A stretch of DNA of 64,000 nt from positions 160,095,579 to 160,159,578 of the forward strand of contig CM060926.1 of NCBI GenBank assembly GCA_030737875.1, written 5' to 3'. Of this stretch, positions 25,821-38,827 are shown piece after piece. The position numbers and the translations under genes were made by a program. The notes below the pieces were generated by a model. The model was given only the letters and a program-made list of their open reading frames with translations, ran no database searches and was not told where the DNA came from. The DNA is from Allium sativum. Taxonomy: Eukaryota; Streptophyta; Magnoliopsida; Asparagales; Amaryllidaceae. Positions within the stretch are counted from its first letter, which is position 1. Each line of letters starts with the position of its first letter.

Positions 25821-26606
25821 AGAAGGTGCGTAGCGACAGATGGCTTGGGGCCACAACTCTTTCAAACTTTGCAGTAAAAAGGATCCTAGAGATAGAGGCT
25901 TACTATTACACGTATAATAAATAGGTCTCAATGGCAGCAGCTCAATCACTTTCTTGATGAAGAGAGTCATCAATATAAATGCCGGTGAATATTCAATCGC
26001 AGCAAAGATCCCAGCAGGGTCTTTTATAATATATATAATGAATAGTCAGAGTCAGAAATTAATATACTGGCCTTCACCACGAAAGAAGCTTTATCCTTTC
26101 TTCGGAGATAGCACGGGCTAGGGATAGTTGCAGTGGAAGACCTTCTGGAAATTGCAAAGAAAAACGAAAGCTTTCTCTTGCGAGTAATGCATGCTAGCTT
26201 GACACTCGTCTTCAACCTAATTTAGCAGTTTATGACAATTTACCTAGATGCAAGGACCCAAGCGAGGAGAGCGTTCACAGTAGAATAAGGTCCCATTAAG
26301 GATATAAGAGTGGTAAGGAGTGTGCCAAGGCATTCTTTCAAGTAGCAAGGCCAGTATGAAGATCCGATATTGATAGATTCTGGGAAGCAACAACCCTCTT
26401 TATGATTATAAAAAGAAAACACACAGGTTAAGCGAGCAAGTTATTTCCAGAAAGACTATCACTCAGACTATGCTTCGCACCTTCTTACTAAAGAATGCCA
26501 TCATCATCTTTCTCTAATGCCCGTTCAGACCTAAGGGAGTGGGGTAACGATCTATGCAAGTGCCTCTGACTATTGGGCAAGGAAGCTATGGTTTTGTTCA
26601 CAACTA

Positions 26607-26915
26607 TTGGGTATAGTTAGCTTTGGTCGTAAGACCGGTACTCCGCTCTATGCCCAACCTCTTTCTAATCTGAAGTCGAACCCTGGTACCAGTGTTAACC
26701 GAACGGAGAAACGCGAGGTTTCGTCCGGATCGGTGTCTAACCAATCCCACATCCCATGCAGATTCGTAAACAATCAATCATACGCACGGAGACCATACTT
26801 ATTTTATCCTATCCAGAGAAAGAAGATTATTCTCATTCCCTTTACTAGTCTGATCTTCCCCCGGTTAGGATATCACTATGGCAGAATATTGAGACATAAA
26901 TTTGGTAATAGATAA
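26607..26915 (+). CDS. Hypothetical 102-codon frame, probably chance
   Basis: A basic frame (many K and R) with no motif I recognise and no promoter signals. It lies in the mosaic just left of a GGTGCGTAG copy. It could be an unnamed mitochondrial-type ORF or random. Confidence 0.15.
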   Translation: MGIVSFGRKTGTPLYAQPLSNLKSNPGTSVNRTEKREVSSGSVSNQSHIPCRFVNNQSYARRPYLFYPIQRKKIILIPFTSLIFPRLGYHYGRILRHKFGNR

Positions 26916-27454
26916 GGGCAGGGCGACCTCTAGTTTCATCAGCCACTGAAAATGAGTCCGGTTACAGATTCGGTCAAGAGGTGCGTAGAAAGAGTTTGAA
27001 TCTAGGGAGCCTATGATAACTAGGTCCAGTATATTAAAGGAAGGACCGAAGGAAGTATATTAATAAGTTGAGCCTATGATACCTAGGTCCAGTATATTAA
27101 TAGAATCCATCTTTTTGAAATCTTATCCAACTCCTGGCTGGAAAGGTCTATCCTGGACCCAGTATATTAATTTCTCGACATTATCAATCAAAGAAAGAAT
27201 CGACTAGATCTATCTCGGATAACATTGTTTCGGGACTGACTTTCTTTCCCTTCTTCCTTAGCTGGCACTGCAGAAATAGTAGCTTACAACCATTGGCATA
27301 GCAAATACTATCCTTTGCTTTCCCGTTAGCCGTTGATTCCCTTCCCTTTAATTTCCTTCCTCCCTTAAAGCTGAATCTCACCATTCGAGAAGCTATGGAA
27401 TCGTTGACCCCTTACCAAGTAGTAATATATACAAAGAAGTCACTTTCGTTTTTT

Positions 27455-27655
27455 TGGTTGTGTATGCTATGTGTTTGTGCCCAGTCATCTACGAAGTAAA
27501 TTCGACAAGAAAGCTATCCGATGTATATTCGTTGGATATGATAATGAGCGAAAAGGGTGGAAGTGTTGTGACCCGAATACCAACCCTTGCTATACATCCC
27601 GAGATGTGGTCTTCGATGAAGCATCATCTAGGTGGTCATCCCAAGCTGTAGTATT
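27455..27655 (+). pseudogene. Ty1/Copia pol fragment (end of the integrase core region)
   Basis: The frame reads YVFVPSHLRSKFDKKAIRC, then FVGYDNERKGWKCCDP and a CYTSRDVVFDEAS block. This is the well-known Copia polyprotein segment downstream of the integrase core. It is about 65 codons long, without RT or LTRs. Sequence before 27450 and after 27655 is unrelated. Such slivers are common in plant mitochondrial and nuclear DNA. Confidence 0.85.
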
Positions 27656-28279
27656 GCCAGATTCTGGAAACTTAGAAACTAGCTTGCAAGAAAAGCTAGA
27701 TTGCGGCCGTAGACATCAGCTAACCTACTTTAGTTTACTTTCCCCTTCCCGTAAAGTGGATCTGCCCTTTCCCGCTCAATAACACAGCTATTATCGTATC
27801 CCAAGCAGCAAGCGAAAAAAGAGAAGTGCCCAGCCCAGTGAAATAAGTTCGCTATAATCACACCTTATCACGGGGATGAGTCTACTTCTTAGCTGCTCTT
27901 AAAGTTAGCGCTTTATGCTATTCAAGAAGGACTATAACACGAGTACTGCTCTCTTGCTCTTTCCTACCCTATAGAGTCAGACTAGACTTCCTTAGAGGTG
28001 ATCAAAGGATCTCCCCGACTGTCTCTAGTCCCGTACTGACATAGTAAAGTCTATTGATACAGTATCCACCCAGGCTCAAATCAAACCTGATTTAGGGTAT
28101 GGAAAGGGAAAGGCACGTACACTTATTACTCGCCTGTCAGAAAATAAAGGTCAAAGCATGATAATAAATCAGGATGTCGACTTCTTCCTTTATTTTATGA
28201 TTGTCTTTCGTTCCCGGAAGTTCTGATCATTGCATCGGCAGGAGAAAGCCCCGAAATGCAAGCACTAGGTAGGCCCTTT
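27656..28279 (+). other. No recognisable feature
   Basis: Mosaic-type DNA with only short chance frames and no motif assigned. Confidence 0.4.
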
Positions 28280-29190
28280 CTAGCTTTCAGAAGAAAACGA
28301 TGATGACATAGTTGTCAGATACGCTTCTGTGGATGAAATAGTCGAGGTGGAATGTTTTGAAGGTTTGTCTTGACGATAGCAGTGACGGAAAAGGATGAAA
28401 GCTTGAAGTATATTAATTGGGGATCGATAAATTTTTTCATTTGGGTAATATAAACAAACTGAAACATCAGGATCTTGGCAAATATGGAATAACCTCCAGA
28501 ACTGGCACTTAAGAGGAGATGCCCCCAGCCATACATCATGCCAAAACAGGGTCTGTCTCCCACTGTTCACATGTTTAACAGCTCCCCAATGGAACAACCT
28601 TTTTGCTTTGTGTAGCCCCTTCCGAAACTGAGATCCCCCTTGGCTGTTCACCATGAAGAAACTCTCCCCCTGTGGCATATATTTATTTCAGAGCTGTTGA
28701 ATGCACTCAGAATCATCACCTCTCTCTATTCTCCAAATCCATTGTTCAACAACACATCATTCATCATTCTGGTATTTAAGATCCCTAACCCTCAAAACTC
28801 TTTGGGCCTGCATACAGCTTCCCATTTTACCAAATGGTATTTGAACTTCTGTTCAGTATGACCCCATAAAAACGAGCTCTAGCAGAGTCAAAAACAGCAT
28901 GAAGCCACTCAGGGAGTCTGTAGAACAGCATTGCATACATGGGTAAACTTGTGAGGCTGCTATTTATTAAGATTAATCGGCCTCCCATTGAGAATTGTGG
29001 TGTTTTCCAAGTTCCTAACCTCTTACCCTATTTCTCAACTACCCCATGCAAATCAGCTTTCATTAACTTTGTGTCACTGATGGGTAGTCCTAGGTATTTC
29101 ATTGGCAATGTCCCCAACTGGCACCCCAACATATCTGCAACTCTTTGCTGCTCCTCCTCACTAGAGAAGACAACAATATACGCCGACAAG
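28280..29190 (-). pseudogene. L1-type LINE reverse transcriptase C-terminal fragment
   Basis: Read on the minus strand from about 29190, the translation shows LGCQLGTLPMKYLGLPIS, the conserved plant LINE block after the RT palm. It then shows GGRLILINSSLTSLPMYAM and, at 28640-28500, KRLFHWGAVKHVNSGRQTLFWHDVWLG, the start of the zinc-binding RT domain (given here only as landmarks; each block is broken by other-frame residues in places). Stops and frame changes occur near 28670 and 28700. The palm with the catalytic aspartates is missing. The left part (28280-28430) changes frame around an AGTATATTAATTGG motif, so the LINE homology may end there. Confidence 0.8.
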
Positions 29191-29309
29191 AATTGAGTTG
29201 GTTTTTTGATTTCTTCTTTATAAGGTCGGCGGGATTTTTGATGATCTCTCGAGCTTAAGGCCCCTTCGACCCGCCTGCTGACACGACTGCTTCGGATTGT
29301 TCTTCTTAT

Positions 29310-29591
29310 TTGCCAGCTGCTGGGACTACTTCTGATGACTTTCCGCCTCCGCTTACACTGCAGATGAACTTCGTTCTGCCCCTATCAAATAGAAATGGAC
29401 CCGTTGGAACGACTTCTGATGATGAACTACTTGATGCACTCGCTAACACTGCTTCTTCAGATTCGCTTAGTTCTTCCCTAGCTAGGACTGCAGATGAACT
29501 TTCTTCTGATTCCGCCCCCGCGGACACTGCTTCTTCTTCTTCACGAAGTTATGCCCCATTAATAGAAGGGAATCCCGGCCAGACAAGCTAA
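29310..29591 (+). CDS. Hypothetical Ser/Thr/Asp-rich frame with internal repeat
   Basis: A 93-codon frame rich in S, D, T and A. It contains a duplicated unit of about 130 bp: ACTGCAGATGAACTT occurs near 29357 and 29487, each followed by a Pro/Ser-coding stretch. The opposite strand is also open (29306-29527), as expected for a biased repeat. No family recognised. It may be an unnamed mitochondrial ORF or non-coding repeat. Confidence 0.2.
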   Translation: MPAAGTTSDDFPPPLTLQMNFVLPLSNRNGPVGTTSDDELLDALANTASSDSLSSSLARTADELSSDSAPADTASSSSRSYAPLIEGNPGQTS

Positions 29592-30630
29592 CTAATCCAA
29601 ACTTAACGAGGAACTTAGGGGGCTTTATGTGCATCCTTTCAAGAGGTTTCTGACTCAGTCCTGAACTGCTTCCCCCTAGGGAGATTGGAAAATTCGTTCA
29701 CTTTCGCAGCTATATGTTTAGCTAAGTTGATGACAAAATCCGGGATAATCCGAGCTCATTTTCACTAATTGCATAATATATGTCAAATTGAGAAATCCCT
29801 CAAAACCAACGAAATCTTGCCAAAAAACACGGGTTTATAGACTTAATTTGCCTTCTCTTTCTTTCGCGAGAGTGATGCTTAACACTAACAAGTGAAAGGT
29901 AAGGATCTTGTTTCTCATCATAGAGCGAAACTTTAGAGCCAGTGTATGAGAACGGAACAATAGGACAGCGGACAACAAACACCAAGCAAGAGAACTCCTC
30001 TTCTTAGCCGCTGCCGCTCGGGGCTGCTTTCGAAGAAAACTTTCATTTCGCTATGGTATAAATTGGGCTTTCGCTCTGGGGAATTGGTCCAACTTAGCTT
30101 TTTTATGAGAATACTAAAGTGTCAGGGGCGAATTCCTTCCTTCTTAGTTCGATCGGAGAGGGCTGCAAGGCTTCAAGCACGAGAAAGTATTCTTATTCAA
30201 CAAGCAAGAATTAGGCACTTACCTTTTTCTTTCTTCGGCCAACTTCTTTTCTTTCACTAGCATCTCATAAATGTGCTATACCCCATCATGATTGAGAGAC
30301 TGGAAGTCTCTTTCAAGTCGATCTATATGCTCTTACCAGTCTCCTATTAGAGATGTCTCTTTCTGCGCTATGCTCTCATTCACTCAGGTAGCACTCCGAA
30401 CGATTGGCAAACCAAGGCTGACTTAGTAGATCTCAACGATCTCGCACTAAAACAAGAGAAAGTAAAACGAATTGGAATCTTCCTTTCTCTATAAGTATAA
30501 GGGCACTTCCATCTTTCTTCACTAGAACGAACGTTCTTAGATGCCCTTGAGTGATGGCATCTTTAAGCCGGTGTATCGAATACTTCGCAAGCACCTTGGT
30601 CTTCCGGGGGACGCTTTTCACTTGTGCTTG
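29592..30630 (+). other. No recognisable gene
   Basis: Mosaic DNA with short frames (for example 30063-30260 plus, 30433-30621 minus) that show no motif I can name. Confidence 0.35.
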
Positions 30631-30700
30631 TGTAAGTACGTCAACGACATGCTTGCGAAATTCGGAATGACTGGATGCACACGCCGTTGGACGTCAATCT
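30631..30700 (+). pseudogene. Possible Copia RT sliver
   Basis: The frame reads KYVNDMLAKFGMTGCT, close to the Copia RT segment of the form KYV-x-DLL-x-(K/R)FGM-x-x-C-x-P. Only about 20 codons are alignable before stops appear, so this is tentative. Confidence 0.4.
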
Positions 30701-31034
30701 GAAACTAAGGCCAGACAGTATGCCGTGAGCGCGGTTAGTCAGTTCATGCAGGAAGCGATAGCTAGCTCGGGAGAGGAAGCGCTTCGTCTCATAGACTGGT
30801 ATAGGTCCCGGGGAAGGTTTCTTTGACGCTACGGGGACTCAGTCTAAGCACTTGGCTACGGGGAGAGAAAGGTGGCTACCAACACGTACGAGGTAGCGAA
30901 GCAGCGAGTGTTTCAAGCAGAAGACGAATAAGAAGCTAATTAATATATAACAGAAAAGGAAGCCGAAGATACAGAAAGAACCTTCTCCAGCGCACCAATG
31001 GGAGACGGGGCCCACGCAAGGACAAGTGTTGTAG

Positions 31035-32330
<1,296 letters not shown>

Positions 32331-33052
32331 AAGCTTGGTTGAGTTGGAACCGTAGGTAGATGACTTTATTTCAGCACTTCTACCTACTTGGAATGTGAAC
32401 TTAACTACCGGACCTTCTATTGTGAATTCTGGGCTCTACCCGAATGCGCGAAACAAGGGCTACTCTACTCTTGAACTACTTCGTTAGGATAGAGAGAACC
32501 CTACATATAACTTATGCCTTTCCTTTGCACTCGAGGGAGAGAGATACCTACTTACTATTGAGGTACCCATGGATGTTCAGAATGTGGATTATGGTGAAAT
32601 CTGCCAACCCCCCACCATATCATATCGGTTGTTACAGTTCTTAATGTAGTAGTTAGTTCTACTGTATTCTTGATTGTCTTAGTGCATTTCAGTGGCTTCA
32701 AGCCTCTGCCGCAAGAATGCGACTTATTTAGTCTTCTCCAAACAGCCGAGGATGCGCTTAGAGATCGAATTGCCCAACTAGAGATAGCGAACGCGGAAGC
32801 TTTTTCGCTTAGGTGAAGACCTAGGGCCTTCCTTCACTGCTGAGGAAATTGAGGAATTCCGGGAAACCCTAAGAATCAGAGCGGCATGGCTGATTCAAGA
32901 GAACGAGAAGTTGGAAGTCATCCCGATCCTTCTTTGACACATAATGGGGAAGACAATATACTTGGACCTCTGACACCGATTCAGATTCTCCTATTGAAAG
33001 ACCCCCTATTCCTACTAGTGATGAGACTGCTAATCCCGACTCCGTACCACCG
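32331..33052 (+). other. No recognisable gene
   Basis: Between the psaA and atp9 fragments. Short frames only (32444-32644, 32886-33131) without identifiable motifs, the latter overlapping the atp9 piece on the opposite strand. Confidence 0.35.
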
Positions 33053-33055
33053 CTT

Positions 33056-33144
33056 CTCCGTTAGGGCAAAGCCCAAGATAGCGTATCCAAACAATGTGCT
33101 AACCAATGAGGTATTTCGAGCAACGGAATGAATCGGAGAAAACC
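33056..33144 (-). pseudogene. atp9: ATP synthase subunit 9 fragment, second half
   Basis: The minus strand encodes [20 protein letters not shown] followed by GFALTE, matching the central and C-terminal part of mitochondrial atp9, the proton-binding ring subunit of ATP synthase. The glutamate of the ALTE motif, the proton site, is present, but the sequence diverges directly after it. About 30 codons of the usual 74-ish remain. The first half lies about 1 kb away at 34132-34171, same strand. Confidence 0.85.
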
Positions 33145-34131
33145 AATTCCAGGATCGGCTAATGCAGTAGTAGAAGCCTAGTAATTTACCACTTTCAAAA
33201 GGAAGAGTCAAGGCTTCCCTATTAAGTTAAGAAAGGCGCGGGAAAGAATCAAATCAACTACCTTAAGTATCGACCACGAGGCCTTATTTTCAGCATTTAA
33301 TATACTTCCTTTCGGACATTTGTCCTATAGAGGAAGCAACTATTGGGCGCTGTAGTCTTAACTCTAAAATAAGAGGAATTCACGGAAGAAAGAATGGCGT
33401 GTAAGAAGTTTCAATTGCAAGTTTCAATTAAAAAGAAGTTCGCGAATCCCCGATCAGTTATACCAAAAGAATAGACTTTTAAGTTAAGGCCCAGCGAATG
33501 ACTTGCTTACTTCAGGGCCATTTCCGCGAAGAGGAAGCTTCCAGAACCCCAGTATATTAATTGGCAGGGACTTAATGAACCTTTGAATTAGTCCATCGAG
33601 AAGCTACACATCCGTAATTTATACTAGAAGAGGTCGGCCCAAGTCCTCCCTATTTCTCTTGCCGAGGAGATTCTCAGAAAGTCAGCAACAAATACCAAAG
33701 TCTAGGATTGGTAACATAATTGTTTATCTACCTGGGGAGCAAGGTGCGTAGCGAGTCAGCTATCCAAGGAACAAGGAAGGCTAGATATAGGTAGCTAACC
33801 TGCGAATTAGTCCATTGGGCAGTCTCTTATCTGTGATTAATGCTACAGGAAAGAGGCGGAGCCTCGACTCACATAGAACATAGCGAACAGGTCGTTGGCA
33901 CTCCCTCATCTAACATGTCTCGTTTCCGACCCCTCTCTAATGCGAAGTAGCCCTTCTATTTACTTTTATGGGAAAATCAGATTCAGAAATTAATATACTG
34001 GTAACCCGTCTTCGAGCGCAAATAAGATTAAGAATCTATTTCATGTAGTGAATTAACATTTAAGATAGAATACCCAAGCAATGCTATTTCCAATGTCCAG
34101 ACTTATAATAATAAATTAATTAGGGAATGAA
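33145..34131 (+). other. Spacer between the two atp9 pieces
   Basis: Contains two CCAGTATATTAAT copies (33549, 33989), one GGTGCGTAGCG copy (33743) and no gene that I recognise. Confidence 0.5.
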
Positions 34132-34171
34132 GGCCGATACCGATAGCGGCTCCAGCCGAAGCAATTGCTGG
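34132..34171 (-). pseudogene. atp9: ATP synthase subunit 9 fragment, first half
   Basis: The minus strand encodes PAIASAGAAIGIG, the glycine-rich first helix of atp9. The usual N-terminus (MLEGAK-type) and loop are missing. It lies inside an open 72-codon frame (34103-34321), so a chimeric reading frame is formed, probably by chance. Confidence 0.75.
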
Positions 34172-36041
34172 TAGCGAGTCTCCCAAAGCAAAATAGGAAT
34201 GTCGAGGATTCTTTCTAGTAGGGAATTCAATTAGAAGGTCTTTCATTGCTTGGCGAAAACCACTAGTTCTCATTCTGATTTTGATGCGCATGAAAATAGC
34301 AATGGCATTATTCACCAGCATTATTCACCAGATGGATGATTTGTCCAAAGCTTCAGCTTAGCCCTGGAGTCCTCTTTGCCGGATTCTTCGGCTAGTTCGG
34401 AAGGCACCTTCCATGTCCGATCAGGTGTGCTGGGCGTACGTGTTTAGTAGGAGATGGTGCAAATATTAATAGTAGTATAAAGTTCGGCGGCTCATCTGAC
34501 ACCGAATTCGAGGAATTAATATACTGGGCCTTCCATCTTTCATTTCAAAGGGGGATGACTTAGTAGTGTCCGGTACGCTACTAGGAATAACAGCCGCAAC
34601 TTCTCGAAGCTGCGCACCTCCTTACTTGAAGCGCGGAATTCACGTCGGTACTTATCACTGCATCTGGCAGTGAGGGCTCGCTTGCTATAGTAGTATCGCC
34701 TAGTATATTAATTGGGGGCGAATACATCTGGCTTTTGATTATGATATTCCCCGGCCGTCTCATAACAGGAGATCCAGGAGGCATTCCTCCCTTCTCGCCA
34801 TCCGAATCGGAACTACTTTCCTTGACAGAGAGATGTTCTGAAAGATCTTCGCTCCCACCCGAAACGAATCTTGGAGAATCCTCTTATAGGGTCGCCTCTC
34901 TCGTCCTATTCTCATCTTGGAGAATTTACTTCATATGCTCATCGGAAGCTTCTATCATACATTCTCCCCGATCCGAAAAGACACCTTGGAGAATCGAATA
35001 AGGTGAAAGCACCTAAGAAGGCTCGGGTAGCTGATCAATCGTCTATTAATAGAGCAAAGAGAGTCAAGGGGCCTAAAGAAGCCGATGCGAATGCATCTAA
35101 GTGCAAACGTTACTCAATATGTCCATCCCCTGGGGAAATGGATGGGGGCGAAGCACCAGTTGAATGGGGCGGACTAAGCTAATAGGGACTCACTCAAACA
35201 GGAAAAAATGAAGACTCCAGCATAGGCGACGGGGGCGAGCTTGCAGGTAATCCTTGCTTCGATGCAGGTGTTTATACTGGCGCCAATTAATATACTGGTC
35301 GGAGTTCTCCTTCCTCATCGATGAGCGTCGGAATAATCCTTTTGTTCGCTCCCTTTCTCATTGATTTGAGCCTTCAGAGATGCAAGCTCGGTACATATTA
35401 GATTGAGGGCCGTCTTAGCAATGAGGGCGGTCGAAATAGGAGGGCTTACGAGTTAGGCAATTCCGTACCCTTAATGAATATTAATAGTAGTATAAAGGGG
35501 CCAGCTCCACCTCCCACTTGAGATGGATAAGGTCCTTGGCAGCCCAACGAAACTTCTTCCTAAGGGGTAAAAATAACTTATACATAAAAAAAAGACGAAC
35601 CGGAAGTTGAGAAGCAAACTAGGTGGGTTTGGGTGGCCCCCAGCAAGCAAGCCCATTTACTGGTATAGAAATAGAAATTCGAATAATAGATCCAAGAAGG
35701 TAAAGAGAAGAACTCCTAGGCTTCTCATAGCGCAGCGACGGAGAGCTTCTGACTATAGCTCGAGAAGCTCGCGTAAGGGTAGCCGCACTATCCTCCTGAG
35801 TCATGTAGCTAACTAAGCCAGTATGGATGCTATCGAAGAGCTAAGGAGAGATAGAGAGAAGCAGGGAAATCCAATATACTCCAGGCACTCTTAATAAATA
35901 AAGATACGTACCCGGATCCCCGGGAGGGGGGAGCTAGAACCTATCTATTTCAACGAGGAGACCGTAGTCTAAATATATATAAACAAAAGCTAAGCGAATG
36001 TGGCTTTGTGGGCTTCCCCCAAGATAGTGAAACCTTGAGGT
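34172..36041 (+). other. No recognisable gene; motif-rich spacer
   Basis: Holds three CCAGTATATTAAT copies (34514, 34700, 35283) and an exact 21-bp repeat at 34462-34482 and 35477-35497 (begins AATATTAATAGTAG). Two overlapping plus-strand frames (34735-35001 and 34871-35182) have no motif I know. Confidence 0.45.
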
Positions 36042-36681
36042 TTAGGACTCGCTATGAATGCAAGCACCTCTAGATAGATAGGTCAAATCCTTCCTCCATT
36101 CTTTTTCCTTATTTAAAAAATTCTGTGTAAGCCAAGCTTTTGCTATTTCTTTTTTCGCAATATCCGCAAAATAGAAAGAATTGGCTGAGCAGGCTTGTCT
36201 CGGATGAGCATAGTTCGAATAGCTCGTCATAAGCACTTCCTTAAAGCACTTCCAGTAAACTAAGGAATACCCGCTCGGGCCCTCATAATCGTCGCAGGAA
36301 ATAGTTTGGATCGCTCCACTAGCCTTGATTGGCGGACTCCAGTACCAAGGTGCGTCTGGTGGTATCGTATATAAGATCACGGCTGCATTTAGGAGTGATC
36401 TTTCCCTCGTAGAAAAGAAAGGTTTTGATTCGAGCGAGGAGCAGGTAATTCCAATTGCCCTCGTGGATGGGGAAGGAAGAGAGGGCGTCACCCAAATTTT
36501 CATAAATAAAGAGAGGAATCCATTCGCTCTTTTCTAACGGAGTTCCGCACCAGGACTCAAACCATACCTCGAGGAGAAGGTAGCTGAAAGAGCGCTTCCC
36601 CGAGAGACATGGTGCATCCCATGCCTTTCTTGGTGGAAAAAACCACCGGCGATTTCCGACAAGTCTTTCTTCATTTAACAA
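36042..36681 (-). CDS. Two overlapping unknown frames (153 and 120 codons)
   Basis: On the minus strand a frame 36319-36681 overlaps a second frame 36042-36503. Together they could be one gene split by a frameshift, or two chance frames. Both are rich in aromatic and charged residues. No transmembrane pattern or known motif was recognised. They lie head-to-head with ccmB, about 70 bp from its start codon. Mitochondrial genomes carry many unnamed ORFs of this kind, so the function is unknown. Confidence 0.25.
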
Positions 36682-36753
36682 GAAAGCTAGTATACAAGAA
36701 AGATTTTTTTGATGGATTTTCTAGTATCTGATTACATCTTATCCCTGGGGGAA

Positions 36754-37374
36754 ATGAGACGACTCTTCCTTGAACTATTTCATAAGCAGATCTTCCCCTC
36801 CACATCAATCACGAGTTTCTTTTTATTCCTATCGTATATTGTCGTAACACCCTTAATGCTAGGTTTTGAAAAAGACTTTTCATGTCATTCCCATTTAGGT
36901 CCGATTCGGATTCCTCCGTTGTTTCCTTTTCCTTCCGCACCTTTTCCTCGAAATGAGAAAGAAGATGGTACACTCGAATTGTATTATTTAAGTGCTTATT
37001 GTTTGCCAAAGATCATACTTCTACAATTGGTAGGTCACCGGGTTATTCAAATAAGTTGTGTTTTCCGTGGTTTTCCCATGTTACAACTTCCGTACCAATT
37101 CGATCGATCCGGAATGGATCGGTTAAACATGATATTAGGGAGCCTGGTCTTGACTCTTCTGTGTGGTATTCATTCTCGTTCGGCTCTTGGAATCACATCC
37201 AGTAGTGGTTGGAACAGCTCGAAAAATCCAACCACTTCACCTACTTCATTGCCCCCAACCCTTTCTCGTACCTCTATTGAAACAGAATGGTTTCATGTTC
37301 TTTCATCGATTGGTTATTCCTCTCCGTTCGTATCTCCAACTCCAATTTCGATCTCAATTAGTTCACAAGATTAA
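36754..37374 (+). CDS. ccmB: Cytochrome c maturation protein CcmB, intact frame
   Basis: CcmB is the membrane subunit of the ABC-type complex of the system I cytochrome c maturation pathway. In plants it is encoded by mitochondrial DNA and sits in the inner membrane. The frame of 206 codons, the usual plant length, starts MRRLFLELFHK and ends ISISSQD followed by TAA. An upstream in-frame ATG at 36709 adds 15 codons not expected in the family, so the start at 36754 was chosen. Typical blocks are TSFFLFLSYIVVTPLMLGF, NEKEDGTLELYYLSAYCLPK, LVGHRVIQISCVF and LGSLVLTLLCGIHSR. Several Pro and Ser codons stand where the family expects Leu or Phe, as in the unedited mitochondrial gene, so it moved as DNA and not as an edited transcript. 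No nuclear targeting sequence or promoter is visible. It is probably silent if nuclear. Confidence 0.93.
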   Translation: MRRLFLELFHKQIFPSTSITSFFLFLSYIVVTPLMLGFEKDFSCHSHLGPIRIPPLFPFPSAPFPRNEKEDGTLELYYLSAYCLPKIILLQLVGHRVIQISCVFRGFPMLQLPYQFDRSGMDRLNMILGSLVLTLLCGIHSRSALGITSSSGWNSSKNPTTSPTSLPPTLSRTSIETEWFHVLSSIGYSSPFVSPTPISISISSQD

Positions 37375-38827
37375 ATGGCCAAGTCCTTTCAAACCTAGCT
37401 AAAGCCTAGATTCTATTTTTTTCCAAGAATGTTGAGCCGGGCCCGGGTATGTAAGCCATGTATCTGGGAAGAACTTAAAAGAAGGGCTTTAGCTTCTTTT
37501 CCGAACAAATCGAAGTAATTAATATAAACAAAAAATGGCTTTATTATCTTTTGACTTGAACTCCGGGTAACTGGATCGCCCCGGCGGGGTCGCTCTGACG
37601 CAGAGGGCCCTGAGAAGCGCAGCACTCTAGTAACTGATCCTTTTGTAGGTGATGGCGCAGTCTTAGTGAAAACTTTCATCTAGCTGGAGCATATTACCCC
37701 GGCCTCCCAATGATAGTTCAGGCGTGGAGAAGTAACTAGGCCAATGCCAATGAAGGAATAACGCGACACCATCCCCGATTCTACTTCACCTGTCTGAAGA
37801 ACAAGTTAGCTAAAGTGAGCCGTGCTGCGGGAGAAAGAGGCATAGAGCCCCCGCCTCGTTTACTCCGTGCTCTTAGGTCTCCCCTAAGTCTCCTTAGGTT
37901 ACCAGTTGTTCCCGCCAATCAAGATGTGTTCTATCCACTGTGTTCTCGCTTGGTCGTCTATTATTATTCAGAATAGAGGTGCGTAGCGGGTGCTTCCCTC
38001 TAAGGCGGAACGCTCCCCTACCGATGCATTTTGACATCCCACAGCTTCGGCTGATCGCTTAGCCCCGTTCATCTTCGGCGCAAGAGCGCTCGATCAGCGA
38101 GCTATTACGCACTCTTTCAAGGGTGGCTGCTTCTAGGCAAACCTCCTGGCTGTCTCTGCACCCCTACCTCCTTTATCACTGAGCGGTCATTTAGGGGCCT
38201 GTTAACCGTTGAGTCTGTGATCATCAGACACTAACGAGCTAATCAGGTATCTCCGAAGAGGTCTTTCAGCCCGCCGATTATCGAGAAGGTATATTAGATC
38301 AGCAGACCCTGATAATCCGATCGGGTGCCTCAATTATTGCATGGTTCCACGGGGTAAACGCTAGTTCTGTTACTGAATGCTTGCCATAACAAACCATCCT
38401 AATAACAGGGCTAGGGCCGTGTGCCCCCCTTTTTAGGAGCCACCCCTTTGGTGAAACTTTGTTCTTGTATTTAGATTTGACGTTGCACCATCTGACTGTC
38501 TGAATCTTGGTGGTCCTCATTCTCCTTTGCAAGGCAGTGCTTTACAACTTCGTGTCTACTGCGAATGGTGTTTATGTCACTCATTGCTTGAGCTATCCCT
38601 ACCGGGATTTGCTGTAGAGGTCACCAGATTCTGTTCAAGTTGTTAGTAGGCACTCGTTCGATGGCCTACAAACAAAAATCATTTTTTAGCAACTTTGAAT
38701 GATTAAACAAAAGTTTGCACGTAAAAGATTTAGGCAAGCAACTTCACTTCTTCATTCATATGTACACAAAGTTTAACCACAATGCATAGAAAGTATTCAC
38801 AACTTTTATAGGAACACGAAGGAAAAG
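37375..38827 (+). other. No recognisable gene downstream of ccmB
   Basis: Short frames on both strands (37413-37679 minus, 38299-38532 minus) without known motifs, and a GGTGCGTAGCG copy at 37978. Possibly mitochondrial intergenic DNA. Confidence 0.4.

Noticed and set aside
38400..38460. GGCCGTGTGCCCCCC region, a possible group II intron domain V
   Set aside because: The bulged hairpin of domain V with its paired arm is not present.
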